This document shows positions 8,459 through 16,203 of a DNA stretch of 64,000 bases, piece by piece. Positions within the stretch are counted from its first letter, which is position 1; every line of letters begins with the position of its first letter. The notes beneath the pieces were generated by a model. It was not told the origin of the DNA. It did no database searches and worked only from the letters and a program-made list of their open reading frames with translations. The stretch covers positions 248,001-312,000 of the forward strand of contig JABDRB010000013.1 of the NCBI GenBank assembly GCA_013041925.1, written 5' to 3'. The stretch comes from Akkermansiaceae bacterium. GTDB taxonomy: Bacteria > Verrucomicrobiota > Verrucomicrobiia > Verrucomicrobiales > Akkermansiaceae. The translations under genes were made by a program, and so were the position numbers.

Positions 8459-9517
8459 CTAATTTTCAGGATGATACGGCAGCGTGTGTGTATTTGCCGA
8501 ATCTGACACCCCTCCATTCAGGCGTGACACAAACACGGGGGTCCCCGAAGAGATTACCACGTCGTCCGCATTGCCCAAATAAGGCGAGAACCTGACCCAA
8601 TGAGATCCGTTATGGTAGAATTTCACCCATTTTTGCTCGGCGGCATCCCAAGAATAAAGATTATCAGCGGCATAGGGGTTCTCATTCGACACCCAACCTG
8701 CCAGAGATTGGAATCCCATGTCCTTGAGCTTCGTATCCACTGAATAACGGGATGACACAAAGGAAAAGCCACTTGGGACATCACTGATCTGGTTCTTAAC
8801 AGGCGCTAATCCCGTTAACACCAAATCCACATCACCAACCTCTTTGCGCAGAATAAAGACCCCCTCATCAGGAAAGATAATCACATTGTTGGCATTCGCC
8901 AGGTATGGTGATTGCCGCGACCAATTTGTCCCATTGTGGTAATACTTGGTCCAGTCATTGGCATCCCATATGTAAAGATTATCAGCCGTGTTCGGGTTTG
9001 CATCTGTTTTCAGACCTCCACCATCAGCACCAAACACCGTGCCCAACGTCGGGGCTACAACCAATTTGATCAGATCATCAGCAGCAAATCTCCCGCTCAA
9101 GTTATAATCTGTCGCTACAGTTAACGTATCAGCCGTGTTTGACAACACAAGCAGTGACTGCTCAGCACCATCATCCGACCCGTCATCCTTCTCCAGATAA
9201 ACAAGATGCGGTGCATCACTCCACTGGTTGGCCTTCCATGAAACATCCGACATCGTTAAGACCTGTCTCGATGGCAGATCGCTGGTGGCCGCAAGGTGGC
9301 CGCCAAAAGATACAATAGCACCCGCTGCTTGGTCTGCTGACCTGAGTGATACGGTCAGCACTGAAAACTTAGGCGTAGCAGGTGCCGCACCATTATCCGT
9401 AGCCCCGTGAATTGTCGTGGTAACAAACCCAGAAGGCTTGGTATAGGCCGATTGAGCAAATGCTCCAGCTGTGCCCAGCAGAAGTGCTGCCAAGGTGGTG
9501 ATTGTGGTATATTTCAT
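8459..9517 (-). CDS. TIGR02597-like secreted protein, paralogue 1
   Basis: A 352-residue secreted protein of a family I associate with Verrucomicrobiota (TIGR02597), function unknown. The signal peptide MKYTTITTLAALLLGTAG ends near AFAQ and is followed by the family opening YTKPSGFVT. The second half contains an internal duplication: TADNLYIWDA..WTKYYHNGTNW..SPYLANANNVII (about residues 183-230) recurs as AADNLYSWDA..WVKFYHNGSHW..SPYLGNADDVVI (about 283-332). Both copies are followed by a beta-strand with a hydrophobic-arginine end (FILRK, FVSR). No membrane anchor or PEP-CTERM tail is present. The first 36 codons and upstream DNA are nearly the same as those of the paralogue at 10734-11759. 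Its reading frame is AT-richer than the housekeeping genes around it. Confidence 0.78.
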   Translation of the reverse strand: MKYTTITTLAALLLGTAGAFAQSAYTKPSGFVTTTIHGATDNGAAPATPKFSVLTVSLRSADQAAGAIVSFGGHLAATSDLPSRQVLTMSDVSWKANQWSDAPHLVYLEKDDGSDDGAEQSLLVLSNTADTLTVATDYNLSGRFAADDLIKLVVAPTLGTVFGADGGGLKTDANPNTADNLYIWDANDWTKYYHNGTNWSRQSPYLANANNVIIFPDEGVFILRKEVGDVDLVLTGLAPVKNQISDVPSGFSFVSSRYSVDTKLKDMGFQSLAGWVSNENPYAADNLYSWDAAEQKWVKFYHNGSHWVRFSPYLGNADDVVISSGTPVFVSRLNGGVSDSANTHTLPYHPEN

Positions 9518-9809
9518 AATATCGCAGACATCTTGTAATGAGAGCTAAAATGCATTCCACCACCTCACATGTCAAATGAGAAAACAGGGAAATGAGGGCT
9601 CTTCATCAGAGGGATCTTTATCAAAGATTGGCGAAAAACGGCAGTGAGTATGGGATTGCCTTCGTCCACTCAGGCTGTGCAATCCAGCCAACTTCCTCCT
9701 CCGGAAGTGGCTATCATTAGTTCGTGCACTCGAACTGCGCCCTCATCCCTCAACGGTATTAACACGCACATGCAATGTTGCCGCCCGCACTCCAAACCTT
9801 GGCAAAAAG
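9518..9809. other. Intergenic stretch with tRNA-Ser 3'-end-like repeat
   Basis: This 292-base gap holds the promoter region of the TIGR02597-like gene at its left end. At 9629-9658 lies an imperfect copy (24 of 30 bases identical by eye) of 9799-9828, which covers the encoded CCA, acceptor strand and part of the T-arm of tRNA-Ser(CGA), plus 11 bases beyond it. I see no coding sequence with support here. Confidence 0.5.
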
Positions 9810-9901
9810 TGGCAGAGGGAATGGGATTCGAACCCATGGTAGGCTATAAACCTACACTCGATTTCGAATCGAGCGCCTTAAACCAACTCAGCCATCCCTC
9901 C
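9810..9901 (-). tRNA. tRNA-Ser(CGA)
   Basis: Read on the minus strand the 92-base gene begins GGAGGGATGGCTGAG. It has a seven-base acceptor stem (first pair a G-U), a D-arm, an anticodon stem CTCGA/TCGAG with loop TTCGAAA (anticodon CGA, reading UCG), the long variable arm typical of serine tRNAs, the T-loop TTCGAAT and an encoded GCCA end. It lies downstream of the terminator of the PEP-CTERM gene and is therefore probably transcribed on its own. Confidence 0.95.
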
Positions 9902-9974
9902 ATTATTCATTGCCGCACCAGGTCCCGTGCGGCGCGCAATAGCTAGTCTCCACTCTCCAGAATGTCAAAGCCGT

Positions 9975-10014
9975 AAAATAAAAAAACGGAGCACCGATCA
10001 CGCGGTGCTCCGTT
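9975..10014 (-). terminator. Intrinsic terminator of the PEP-CTERM gene
   Basis: On the minus strand, ACGGAGCACCG and CGGTGCTCCGT (within 9985-10014) form a strong stem with a short loop, followed by TTTTTTATTTTA (9975-9986). It sits 26 bases after the stop of the gene at 10040-10690. Confidence 0.85.
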
Positions 10015-10039
10015 GAAAGATATTTCAGGTAAAGCCTCC

Positions 10040-10690
10040 CTATCGACGGCGACGGAGAAAGAACGCCAAACCACCCAAGCCAAGAAGGGCTGTAGAGGAT
10101 GGTTCGGGGATGGGGATCACAACTAAGTTGAATGCTGGAGCATCAGGTGTAGAGGGATTGCTGTCATTATCAAAACCAAAATTGTTATATTCTCCAATCA
10201 ACAAGGTTCCAGTTCCATTAATAAGGCTTGCGGTGCCCGGGCCCTCAAAAGGAGTATCAACAAAATCATCTTCATATCGAAAAACGAGCATCTGTGTAGC
10301 CGCCGCTAGCGAGCTACTATTACCAATAACGATGAATACACCTTTGCCAACTGCGCTAGAATCGCCACCAGTTAGATCAGCCGTAGCACTACCAACAAAA
10401 AACCCGTCAGGAGTAGCAGAAAAATTAACTAATGATCCCACTTGGCTGAAGGAGGTCACTAGATTTGATACAGAAGTTGTAGCCAGTGAAGTTATTCCTG
10501 CATCACTAAGCCCACCAAAATGCCCGATAGCAACAGTGCCCACATTCGCACCAGCTCCACTGGTCAACAATGCACCAGTGTTGTCAGTGACAAGATTAGT
10601 GTCAAAACCGTTATCGTTATTAACTTGAATGCTAATAGCACTAACTACGCTAATTTGAGCAGCAAAAGCTGCAATTCCTAATAATTTCAT
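10040..10690 (-). CDS. PEP-CTERM sorting-domain exported protein
   Basis: A 216-residue exported protein with a short signal peptide (residues 1-18) and a C-terminal sorting signal: IPEPSSTALLGLGGLAFFLRRRR, made of the PEP motif, a membrane segment and an arginine cluster. Such tails are processed by an exosortase and typify bacteria that make extracellular polysaccharide; no exosortase gene is in this window. The body (residues 19-190) is small-residue- and asparagine-rich beta structure (NNDNGFDTN, GADGGDSS-type turns) with no recognised domain. It lies between two TIGR02597-like genes on the same strand, and a strong terminator follows it. The gene is AT-richer than its housekeeping neighbours. 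Function unknown. Confidence 0.85.
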   Translation of the reverse strand: MKLLGIAAFAAQISVVSAISIQVNNDNGFDTNLVTDNTGALLTSGAGANVGTVAIGHFGGLSDAGITSLATTSVSNLVTSFSQVGSLVNFSATPDGFFVGSATADLTGGDSSAVGKGVFIVIGNSSSLAAATQMLVFRYEDDFVDTPFEGPGTASLINGTGTLLIGEYNNFGFDNDSNPSTPDAPAFNLVVIPIPEPSSTALLGLGGLAFFLRRRR

Positions 10691-10733
10691 ATTAATCTAT
10701 TTATAAAAAACTGTCTAATTTTAAGGCTTTCAA

Positions 10734-11759
10734 TTATAGCCCTGAGTATGATGACGGAGGAGTAACGGGGACATTAAAACCAGTTGCGGCTCGGCGCTGA
10801 ATGATCATACCGCTCTTGAGTATAGTCGTAGCTTGATCCACATTCACATCACCACCCACCAATTTCCAGCCAGCTTCAACAACTTGAGGGAAAGTCGAAC
10901 CGGGGTGATAATAATAAATATCGTAACCTGACGCGTCATCTTTTGGCAACCACAAAAGGTCAGCTGTTCCTGCAAAACCATGAAGAAGTGAACCTCCTAA
11001 CCCACTGTTAGCAAGAGTAGACCCAACTGGAAACAGGCTGCTAATGAAAGTGAAGTTATTCGGCACTGCGACAGAAACGCTCGTCGTGACAATGCTTCCA
11101 GTAATTACTAAATCCAAATCCGTAGCACCTCTGCGCTGAACAAAAAACGCATCGGCAAAGAAAATTGGAACCTCAGGTGCATCAGCACCTGAAAGTAACT
11201 TCCATCCCTCAGCGACAACGACAGGAAAAGACTGCGCTGGACTGTAATAGTATTTATCAAAGCCGCCAGAACCATCCGGAATCCATACAAGATCAGCTGT
11301 TCCTGAAGCCCCTTCCTTGAGACCCGCCTCATTATTTGCACCAAAAATACCTTGTAATGTCTTCGCGGCCCGCAACTGATATTGATCACCGACGACTAGG
11401 CCGTCAGTCACTAAATTCTGTGGGGTCGTGATCGTATTTCCGTCCCATACAGTCACCTCCTGAATCGTTCCATTCAGTGATGTATCCGTCGCCGCAGTGA
11501 TTTCAAGGATGTAGGTTTTACCCGCAGTGAGCGAAGTGCCGAAATTCACATCGCTGTCCGTAAGCGTTGTGCCATCGACCGTTTCAAAAGCACCTGAGAC
11601 GGTAACGGGCGCATGCAGAGTAAGTCCAATAAGATTAAATTGCCCTGCTTTCAGAGTATGAGTAACAAACCCAGAAGGCTTGGTATAGGCCGACTGAGCA
11701 AACGCTCCAGCTATGCCGAGCAGCAGGGCCGCCAAGGTCGTGATTGTGGTGTATTTCAT
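10734..11759 (-). CDS. TIGR02597-like secreted protein, paralogue 2
   Basis: A 341-residue secreted paralogue of the protein at 8459-9517. The signal peptide MKYTTITTLAALLLGIAG differs from the other at one residue, and the mature start YTKPSGFVT is the same. The bodies then diverge. It too has an internal repeat: GTADLVWIPDGSGGFDKYYY..FPVVVAEGWKLL..FFVQRR (about residues 131-195) recurs as GTADLLWLPKDDASGYDIYYY..FPQVVEAGWKLV..MIIQRR (about 260-330). The PEP-CTERM gene follows 43 bases downstream and may be co-transcribed with it. No catalytic motif is visible. A role as surface or extracellular-matrix protein is inference only. Confidence 0.78.
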   Translation of the reverse strand: MKYTTITTLAALLLGIAGAFAQSAYTKPSGFVTHTLKAGQFNLIGLTLHAPVTVSGAFETVDGTTLTDSDVNFGTSLTAGKTYILEITAATDTSLNGTIQEVTVWDGNTITTPQNLVTDGLVVGDQYQLRAAKTLQGIFGANNEAGLKEGASGTADLVWIPDGSGGFDKYYYSPAQSFPVVVAEGWKLLSGADAPEVPIFFADAFFVQRRGATDLDLVITGSIVTTSVSVAVPNNFTFISSLFPVGSTLANSGLGGSLLHGFAGTADLLWLPKDDASGYDIYYYHPGSTFPQVVEAGWKLVGGDVNVDQATTILKSGMIIQRRAATGFNVPVTPPSSYSGL

Positions 11760-11941
11760 GATGTCGAAAATATCTTTAGTTAGATGATAAGATGCATCCC
11801 GCCACGCATCATGTCAACTTGGAAAATGAGAAATTTTGTTGCGAACCCTACCTAAACACCTCTTGATCAAGCCCCACCCTCGGGACAGTGAAGAAGTTAC
11901 TTGTAATCACGACAATCGACTTAATATCAAGCCCTGAAAGC

Positions 11942-12862
11942 TTAATCATCCCAGTGGCTCATGGCCTTCAGCCCCTCGAGTCGCTGACGGATTTCATCCT
12001 GAGTGACCCGCTCAAGGCGACGGGTGGAGAAGTCTTGGCACGTAAAGCTCGCGAGGATGGACCCTTGCAGGATGGCATCACGGATTTGTTCAAAAGAAAA
12101 ATGAACCCCTCCGAGCGATGCCAGGTATCCGGCCATCGCCCCAAGAAAGGTATCACCCGCGCCGGTGGGATCGATGATCTCACGCAGCGGCCAGGCGTGG
12201 AAGCGGAAGATGGATGCGTCGGGACCGAACAAGATCGCGCCAAACTCACCGAGTTTAATCACGACATACGTCGGGCCTTTGGCTAAAAGCTTCTCACCCG
12301 CGAGAATCAGATTGCTGGTCCCGGCAAACTCCCGGGCTTCCCCTTCATTAATAACTAGAAGATCGATGCGCTTCATTACATCATTAAGTCGATCTCTGGC
12401 GATCTCGATCCAAAGGTCCATGGTATCCGCCACCACGAACTTTTCCTCCGCAGTGCATCGATCCAGCATCTGAATCTGGTTATCCGGTGACATATTGGCC
12501 GGCACCACAATCCGGCTGTCGGCGATCTCAGCGGGGATACTTACCTCCCAATCCTCGAGCACATTCAACCCAACGCGGTGGGTCGTGCGATCGTTCATAT
12601 TTTCATGGTATTCGCCAGTCCAAGTAAACGATTCACCTGCTGAGCGCTCGACGCCCGTCAAGCTCACACCGTGATCTTCAAGCATGGCAAGGTGCTCCGC
12701 AGGGAAATCGTGACCGACGACACCGACGAGGTGCGCGGGTTGACAAAAATAGCTCGCGGCAAGGGAGGCATAGGCCGCCGAGCCGCCGAGCAGGTTTTCA
12801 GCCACAGCACTGGGCGTGGAGACGTTGTCGATGGCGATGGTTCCGCCGATGATAATAGACAT
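11942..12862 (-). CDS. PfkB-family carbohydrate/nucleoside kinase
   Basis: A 306-residue ribokinase-fold kinase. The first PfkB signature is GGSAAYASLAAS (about residues 26-37). The second signature, DPTGAGDTFLGAMAGYL (231-247), carries the catalytic base D237 and the anion hole GAGD. The segment AENLLGG matches the substrate-binding region of this family. The ATP site is suggested by VIKLGEFGAILF (201-212). The substrate (sugar, adenosine or another nucleoside) cannot be assigned from the sequence. The gene starts 51 bases after the end of thiE on the same strand, so the two may form one transcript. Confidence 0.85.
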   Translation of the reverse strand: MSIIIGGTIAIDNVSTPSAVAENLLGGSAAYASLAASYFCQPAHLVGVVGHDFPAEHLAMLEDHGVSLTGVERSAGESFTWTGEYHENMNDRTTHRVGLNVLEDWEVSIPAEIADSRIVVPANMSPDNQIQMLDRCTAEEKFVVADTMDLWIEIARDRLNDVMKRIDLLVINEGEAREFAGTSNLILAGEKLLAKGPTYVVIKLGEFGAILFGPDASIFRFHAWPLREIIDPTGAGDTFLGAMAGYLASLGGVHFSFEQIRDAILQGSILASFTCQDFSTRRLERVTQDEIRQRLEGLKAMSHWDD

Positions 12863-12913
12863 GGGTTGAATGGATAATTTAAAAATGCCAGAATGGCTGA
12901 TGGCTCAACTTGA

Positions 12914-13555
12914 TCACTGATTGAGCCTTGTGACCAGCTCCCGTGTCATGGACGTGATGTCATCCGCCTGGAGCAGGGAGGAAACAATGACCACGCAACG
13001 GGCCCCCGACGCAAGTACCAATTCGAGATTATCTGGCTTAATCCCACCGATACAGAAAACAGGGATTTTCGAACCCACCTGCTTTTGCACCTCGCCAATC
13101 CCTTCCAAACCAATTCCCGGACGTCCTTTTTTCGTGGGCGTTGGAAAAAGTGGACCAAAACCGATGTAGTCGAACCCCTCAGCAAGGGCTACCATCGCCT
13201 GCTCAGGCGAATGGGTTGATCGACCCACCATCATCTTCTCCCCGACCACAGCTCTCACCTCCGCAAGGGATCCATCGTCCTGACCGATATGCACCCCGTC
13301 TGCACCCACCTCCACAGCCACCTCAGGGAAATCATTCACAATAAACGGCACACCATACTCACGACACAAGGGGACGATTCCTGGAACCTCCTCCTTCAAA
13401 AGCTTGAGCACCCCACGTTCATCGTGGCCCTTCGCCCTGAACTGCAGCACCCCCACGCCCCCCATCAACAACGCCTCCGCCACTTCTTCCATCCGATTTT
13501 GATCCACGTAGCCAGTATCGAGAATCCCGTAAAGACGAGCGACTCCCGCTGACAA
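12914..13555 (-). CDS. thiE: Thiamine-phosphate synthase
   Basis: Joins hydroxymethylpyrimidine diphosphate and the thiazole phosphate to make thiamine phosphate. TIM-barrel motifs are visible: LQFRAKGHDER, PFIVNDFPEVAVEVGADGVHIGQDD (diphosphate and Mg binding), MVGRSTHSPEQA, DYIGFGPLFPTPTKKGRPGIG and FCIGGIKPDN. An upstream ATG at 13720 would add 55 residues unlike any ThiE and overlap the divergent gene. I prefer TTG at 13555, preceded at six bases by AGGG, giving 213 residues, the usual ThiE length. A GTG at 13588 is another option. No other thi gene is in the window. The divergent YfgM-like gene starts 130 bases away. Confidence 0.85.
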   Translation of the reverse strand: MSAGVARLYGILDTGYVDQNRMEEVAEALLMGGVGVLQFRAKGHDERGVLKLLKEEVPGIVPLCREYGVPFIVNDFPEVAVEVGADGVHIGQDDGSLAEVRAVVGEKMMVGRSTHSPEQAMVALAEGFDYIGFGPLFPTPTKKGRPGIGLEGIGEVQKQVGSKIPVFCIGGIKPDNLELVLASGARCVVIVSSLLQADDITSMTRELVTRLNQ

Positions 13556-13685
13556 ACGACACCCTAGGTTTTGGTCTGACTCTTGCACGCCGAAGGATGT
13601 AAATGATAATTGCCCAATGATAAATACTAAATTCCATTGCCATCCCCACTTTCCTCCGCTATCAACCGCCCGAAATCTTATCACC

Positions 13686-14501
13686 ATGGCTGAATCATCA
13701 CCACCCTCAAGTGCTCCCACCCCGATCGCTGAAATCGATCACGGCCCAAGTAAACTCGATCAATTCCTTGACGCCCACACCCGAAAAATCGTGATCGGCG
13801 TCATCGTCGTCGCGCTAGGCCTCGTCGCCTACGTCATCTACGATGGCCTCGCTGAAGCAAAAGCCCAAGAAGCCGGTGCCGCACTGCTCGAGGCTGAAAA
13901 AGTCAGCGATTACCAGAATGTCATCAAGCAATGGCCAGAAAGCCATGCCGCAGCAAGCGCATCCCCCCTGCTTGCCGACCTGCAATGGGCCGATTCTCAG
14001 CCTGATGCCATTGAGACACTCGAAAACTTCCTCAGCCAACACCCAGAGCACCCGACCGCAGCCACCGCTAAGGTCAGCCTCGGCCTCAGACTCCTCGAAC
14101 AAGGAAAGACCGCCGAAGCCGTCACCACGCTCACCGAAGTCGCCGAGAGCGACACCGCCACATACATCGCCCCACTCGCGTGCATCGCCTTGGGTGATAT
14201 TGCCAAAGCCGCTGGAAAAACGGATGATGCTAAAACATGGTATGTAAAAGCGCAGGAAGATCCATCCGAGCAGGGGAATACCTTCCGAGACACCGCTGCC
14301 GCCCGACTCACCCTCGTCAACGCCAAAGCTCCCACCAAAATCAAACCCGCGCTACCGACTCCTCCAGCCCCTCCCACACCCGCAGCTCCTCCCACACCCG
14401 CAGCTCCTACTCAAGGTCAGGAAAAACCCACCCCAGCCGAGACGCCTGCCACACCCGCTCCAGCCGAGGTCCCCCAAGCACCTCACCCCCCAACAGAGTA
14501 G
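13686..14501 (+). CDS. YfgM-like TPR membrane protein with proline-rich tail
   Basis: A 271-residue inner-membrane protein. A short cytoplasmic N-terminus precedes one membrane segment (about residues 34-54, IVIGVIVVALGLVAYVI), then an alpha-helical TPR-like domain (about 60-215) with repeats ending in AIETLENFLSQHPEHP, ARLGLRLLEQGKTAEAV-type and ALGDIAKAAGKTDDAKTWY helices. The last 50 residues are a low-complexity proline, alanine and threonine tail with PPTPAAP repeats. This resembles YfgM/TPR_21 proteins that help SecYEG clients, but the tail is different. The ATG at 13686 is chosen over 13617, whose extension has no helical character. Two bactofilin genes follow on the same strand. Confidence 0.7.
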   Translation: MAESSPPSSAPTPIAEIDHGPSKLDQFLDAHTRKIVIGVIVVALGLVAYVIYDGLAEAKAQEAGAALLEAEKVSDYQNVIKQWPESHAAASASPLLADLQWADSQPDAIETLENFLSQHPEHPTAATAKVSLGLRLLEQGKTAEAVTTLTEVAESDTATYIAPLACIALGDIAKAAGKTDDAKTWYVKAQEDPSEQGNTFRDTAAARLTLVNAKAPTKIKPALPTPPAPPTPAAPPTPAAPTQGQEKPTPAETPATPAPAEVPQAPHPPTE

Positions 14502-14576
14502 AAAATTTTAAAAATATTCCCCTTGAATTGAAGGGGGATATACGGCTTATTCAACTATCAACCACATCCACTCACC

Positions 14577-15137
14577 GTGTTTCAAAAAGTAATAGGACAA
14601 AAACAAGATCCTGCAGTATCACCTGCCGGCCCCGCTAAAAACGAAACCCCCGTTAGCCCAGCAGCTCCGACCAAGCCCAGCCCGTCTCCGGCATCAGGTG
14701 CACGCCCAAGCGCATCAAGCCCCAGCGGACGTAATGTCCTGAGCTCCGATGTCGAAATCAAAGGCAGCATCAAGTTTTCCAACGACCTCGTGGTCGACGG
14801 TAAAATCGAAGGACAAATCAACTCCGATGGATCTCTCACCGTCGGCGAAAATGCCCAAATCAAGGCCGAAATCAAAACCCGCTCCGTCATTGTCTACGGA
14901 AAAGTCCACGGCAACATCGAAGTCACCGACAAGGTTGAGCTCAAGGCAAATGCCGAGCTGGTTGGTGACATCAAGGCCGCATCGCTCTCGATCGAGCCAG
15001 GCGCCATCTTCGTCGGCAAGTCCGCCGTCGGCACCCCTTCCGCCAAATCTCAACCGACCCCCAGCAACACCCCAGCCAGCTCCAACCCCAAGGGAAACAA
15101 CGGAAAAGGCTCCAAACTAGCGGCGACCTCCTCTTAA
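14577..15137 (+). CDS. Bactofilin (polymer-forming cytoskeletal protein)
   Basis: A 186-residue protein with the bactofilin core at about residues 58-150: a right-handed beta-helix visible as repeated G-x-hydrophobic turns (VEIKGSIKF, VVDGKIEGQI, LTVGENAQIKAEI, VIVYGKVHGNI, VELKANAELVGDIKA, LSIEPGAIFVGKS). Disordered proline-, serine- and alanine-rich tails flank it. Bactofilins polymerise without nucleotide into membrane-associated filaments that scaffold wall enzymes or morphology factors. The start is a GTG at 14577; no good ribosome-binding site sits in front of it, so the exact start is uncertain. A second, zinc-ribbon bactofilin follows after a terminator. Confidence 0.88.
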   Translation: MFQKVIGQKQDPAVSPAGPAKNETPVSPAAPTKPSPSPASGARPSASSPSGRNVLSSDVEIKGSIKFSNDLVVDGKIEGQINSDGSLTVGENAQIKAEIKTRSVIVYGKVHGNIEVTDKVELKANAELVGDIKAASLSIEPGAIFVGKSAVGTPSAKSQPTPSNTPASSNPKGNNGKGSKLAATSS

Positions 15138-15174
15138 GCTGAGCGAGCTCCATCAACGAACCAATCTCCAAGCT

Positions 15175-15211
15175 CCCGCCAACTGGTTCACACCATTGGC
15201 GGGCTTTTTTT
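15175..15211 (+). terminator. Intrinsic terminator after bactofilin 1
   Basis: Arms CCCGCCAA (15175-15182) and TTGGCGGG (15196-15203) form a GC-rich stem with an extra TGG/CCA pairing inside, followed by C and seven T bases (15205-15211). It separates the two bactofilin genes. Confidence 0.85.
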
Positions 15212-15243
15212 GACCCACACCGAGAACCCCCGACTTCACTTCC

Positions 15244-16149
15244 ATGTCACTTTTTTTCAACAAAAAACGGACCAAGGCAGACGACAACGCCAACGTTGAA
15301 AAAAACTCGGTCAATTTAATCTGCCCGCAATGTGAGTTTGAGCAAAGTGACCCCCGCATGGCCGTCTCCACCTACTGCCGAGGGTGCGGCACCCACTATA
15401 AAATTATCGAAGGAAAAGCCGTCGCACACCCATCCACGCCACACCCGACGTTTGCCCGTGACACACAAACCACTGAGACCCCAGACACCTCAGCCAGCAT
15501 CACACCGACGGCCACCCCTCCTTCTCCCGCTTCGCCCCCCCCACCATCACCCCGAACAAGATCGGTTCCTCCCACCTCACCAAGAGTTAAAAAATCCGCG
15601 GCAAGCACGGGATTCCTCCAACGTAAAATCCCACCCCGCAACGTCCTCTGCTTTTCATGTGACCACGAGCACCAAGCACCAGCGGAAGCCAGCTCCACAC
15701 TCTGCCCCGCATGTGGCGGCTACATCAGCCTCAAGGACTTCGATATCAAAGACCACTGGAACCGCCGCATCCAAACACGCGGCAACGTCACCATCCACAA
15801 AAAAGCCGTGGTCAATGGCATCACCATCCACTGCCACGATCTTACTGTATTAGGTGAACTTACCGGTGGCGTCCATTGCTCCGGCGATTTCACCATCCGC
15901 AGTCACGGAAAAATCATGGGAAAGGTCCAATGCAAACGTCTCATCATCGAAAAAAAAGCCCGTGTCGAGTTTGCCAACCCCGTGCACTGCATGGACGCCA
16001 TCATCGATGGAAACGTCACCGGCCACTTCACCTGCACCGGTAAACTTCAACTCAAAAAGAAAGCCACGCTCACCGGAGATATCCAAGTCGCCACCATGAC
16101 CGTGGAAGAGGGCGCTCGCCACAACGGGCGACTCTCCATTGGCCAATAA
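15244..16149 (+). CDS. Bactofilin-domain protein with two N-terminal zinc ribbons
   Basis: A 301-residue protein in three parts. Two zinc ribbons come first: CPQC...CRGC at about residues 26-49 and CFSC...CPAC at about 136-158, separated by a threonine- and proline-rich linker. A C-terminal bactofilin-like beta-helix follows (about 178-300) with turns such as RGNVTIHKKAVV, LTVLGELTGGV, GDFTIRSHGKIMGKV, IIDGNVTGHF and LKKKATLTGDI. Ordinary bactofilins have no metal-binding modules. It is separated from the first bactofilin gene by a terminator and lies 54 bases before nadA. It may join or cap bactofilin filaments through the ribbons; this is inference. Confidence 0.8.
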   Translation: MSLFFNKKRTKADDNANVEKNSVNLICPQCEFEQSDPRMAVSTYCRGCGTHYKIIEGKAVAHPSTPHPTFARDTQTTETPDTSASITPTATPPSPASPPPPSPRTRSVPPTSPRVKKSAASTGFLQRKIPPRNVLCFSCDHEHQAPAEASSTLCPACGGYISLKDFDIKDHWNRRIQTRGNVTIHKKAVVNGITIHCHDLTVLGELTGGVHCSGDFTIRSHGKIMGKVQCKRLIIEKKARVEFANPVHCMDAIIDGNVTGHFTCTGKLQLKKKATLTGDIQVATMTVEEGARHNGRLSIGQ

Positions 16150-16203
16150 CATCGCACGCCACTTGCTTCTTGCCACCCGCTCCTTGCACCCTAAATTATC
16201 GCC

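Noticed and set aside
9644-9946. 100-codon frame running across tRNA-Ser(CGA)
   Set aside because: It crosses a well-formed tRNA gene and has no family features.
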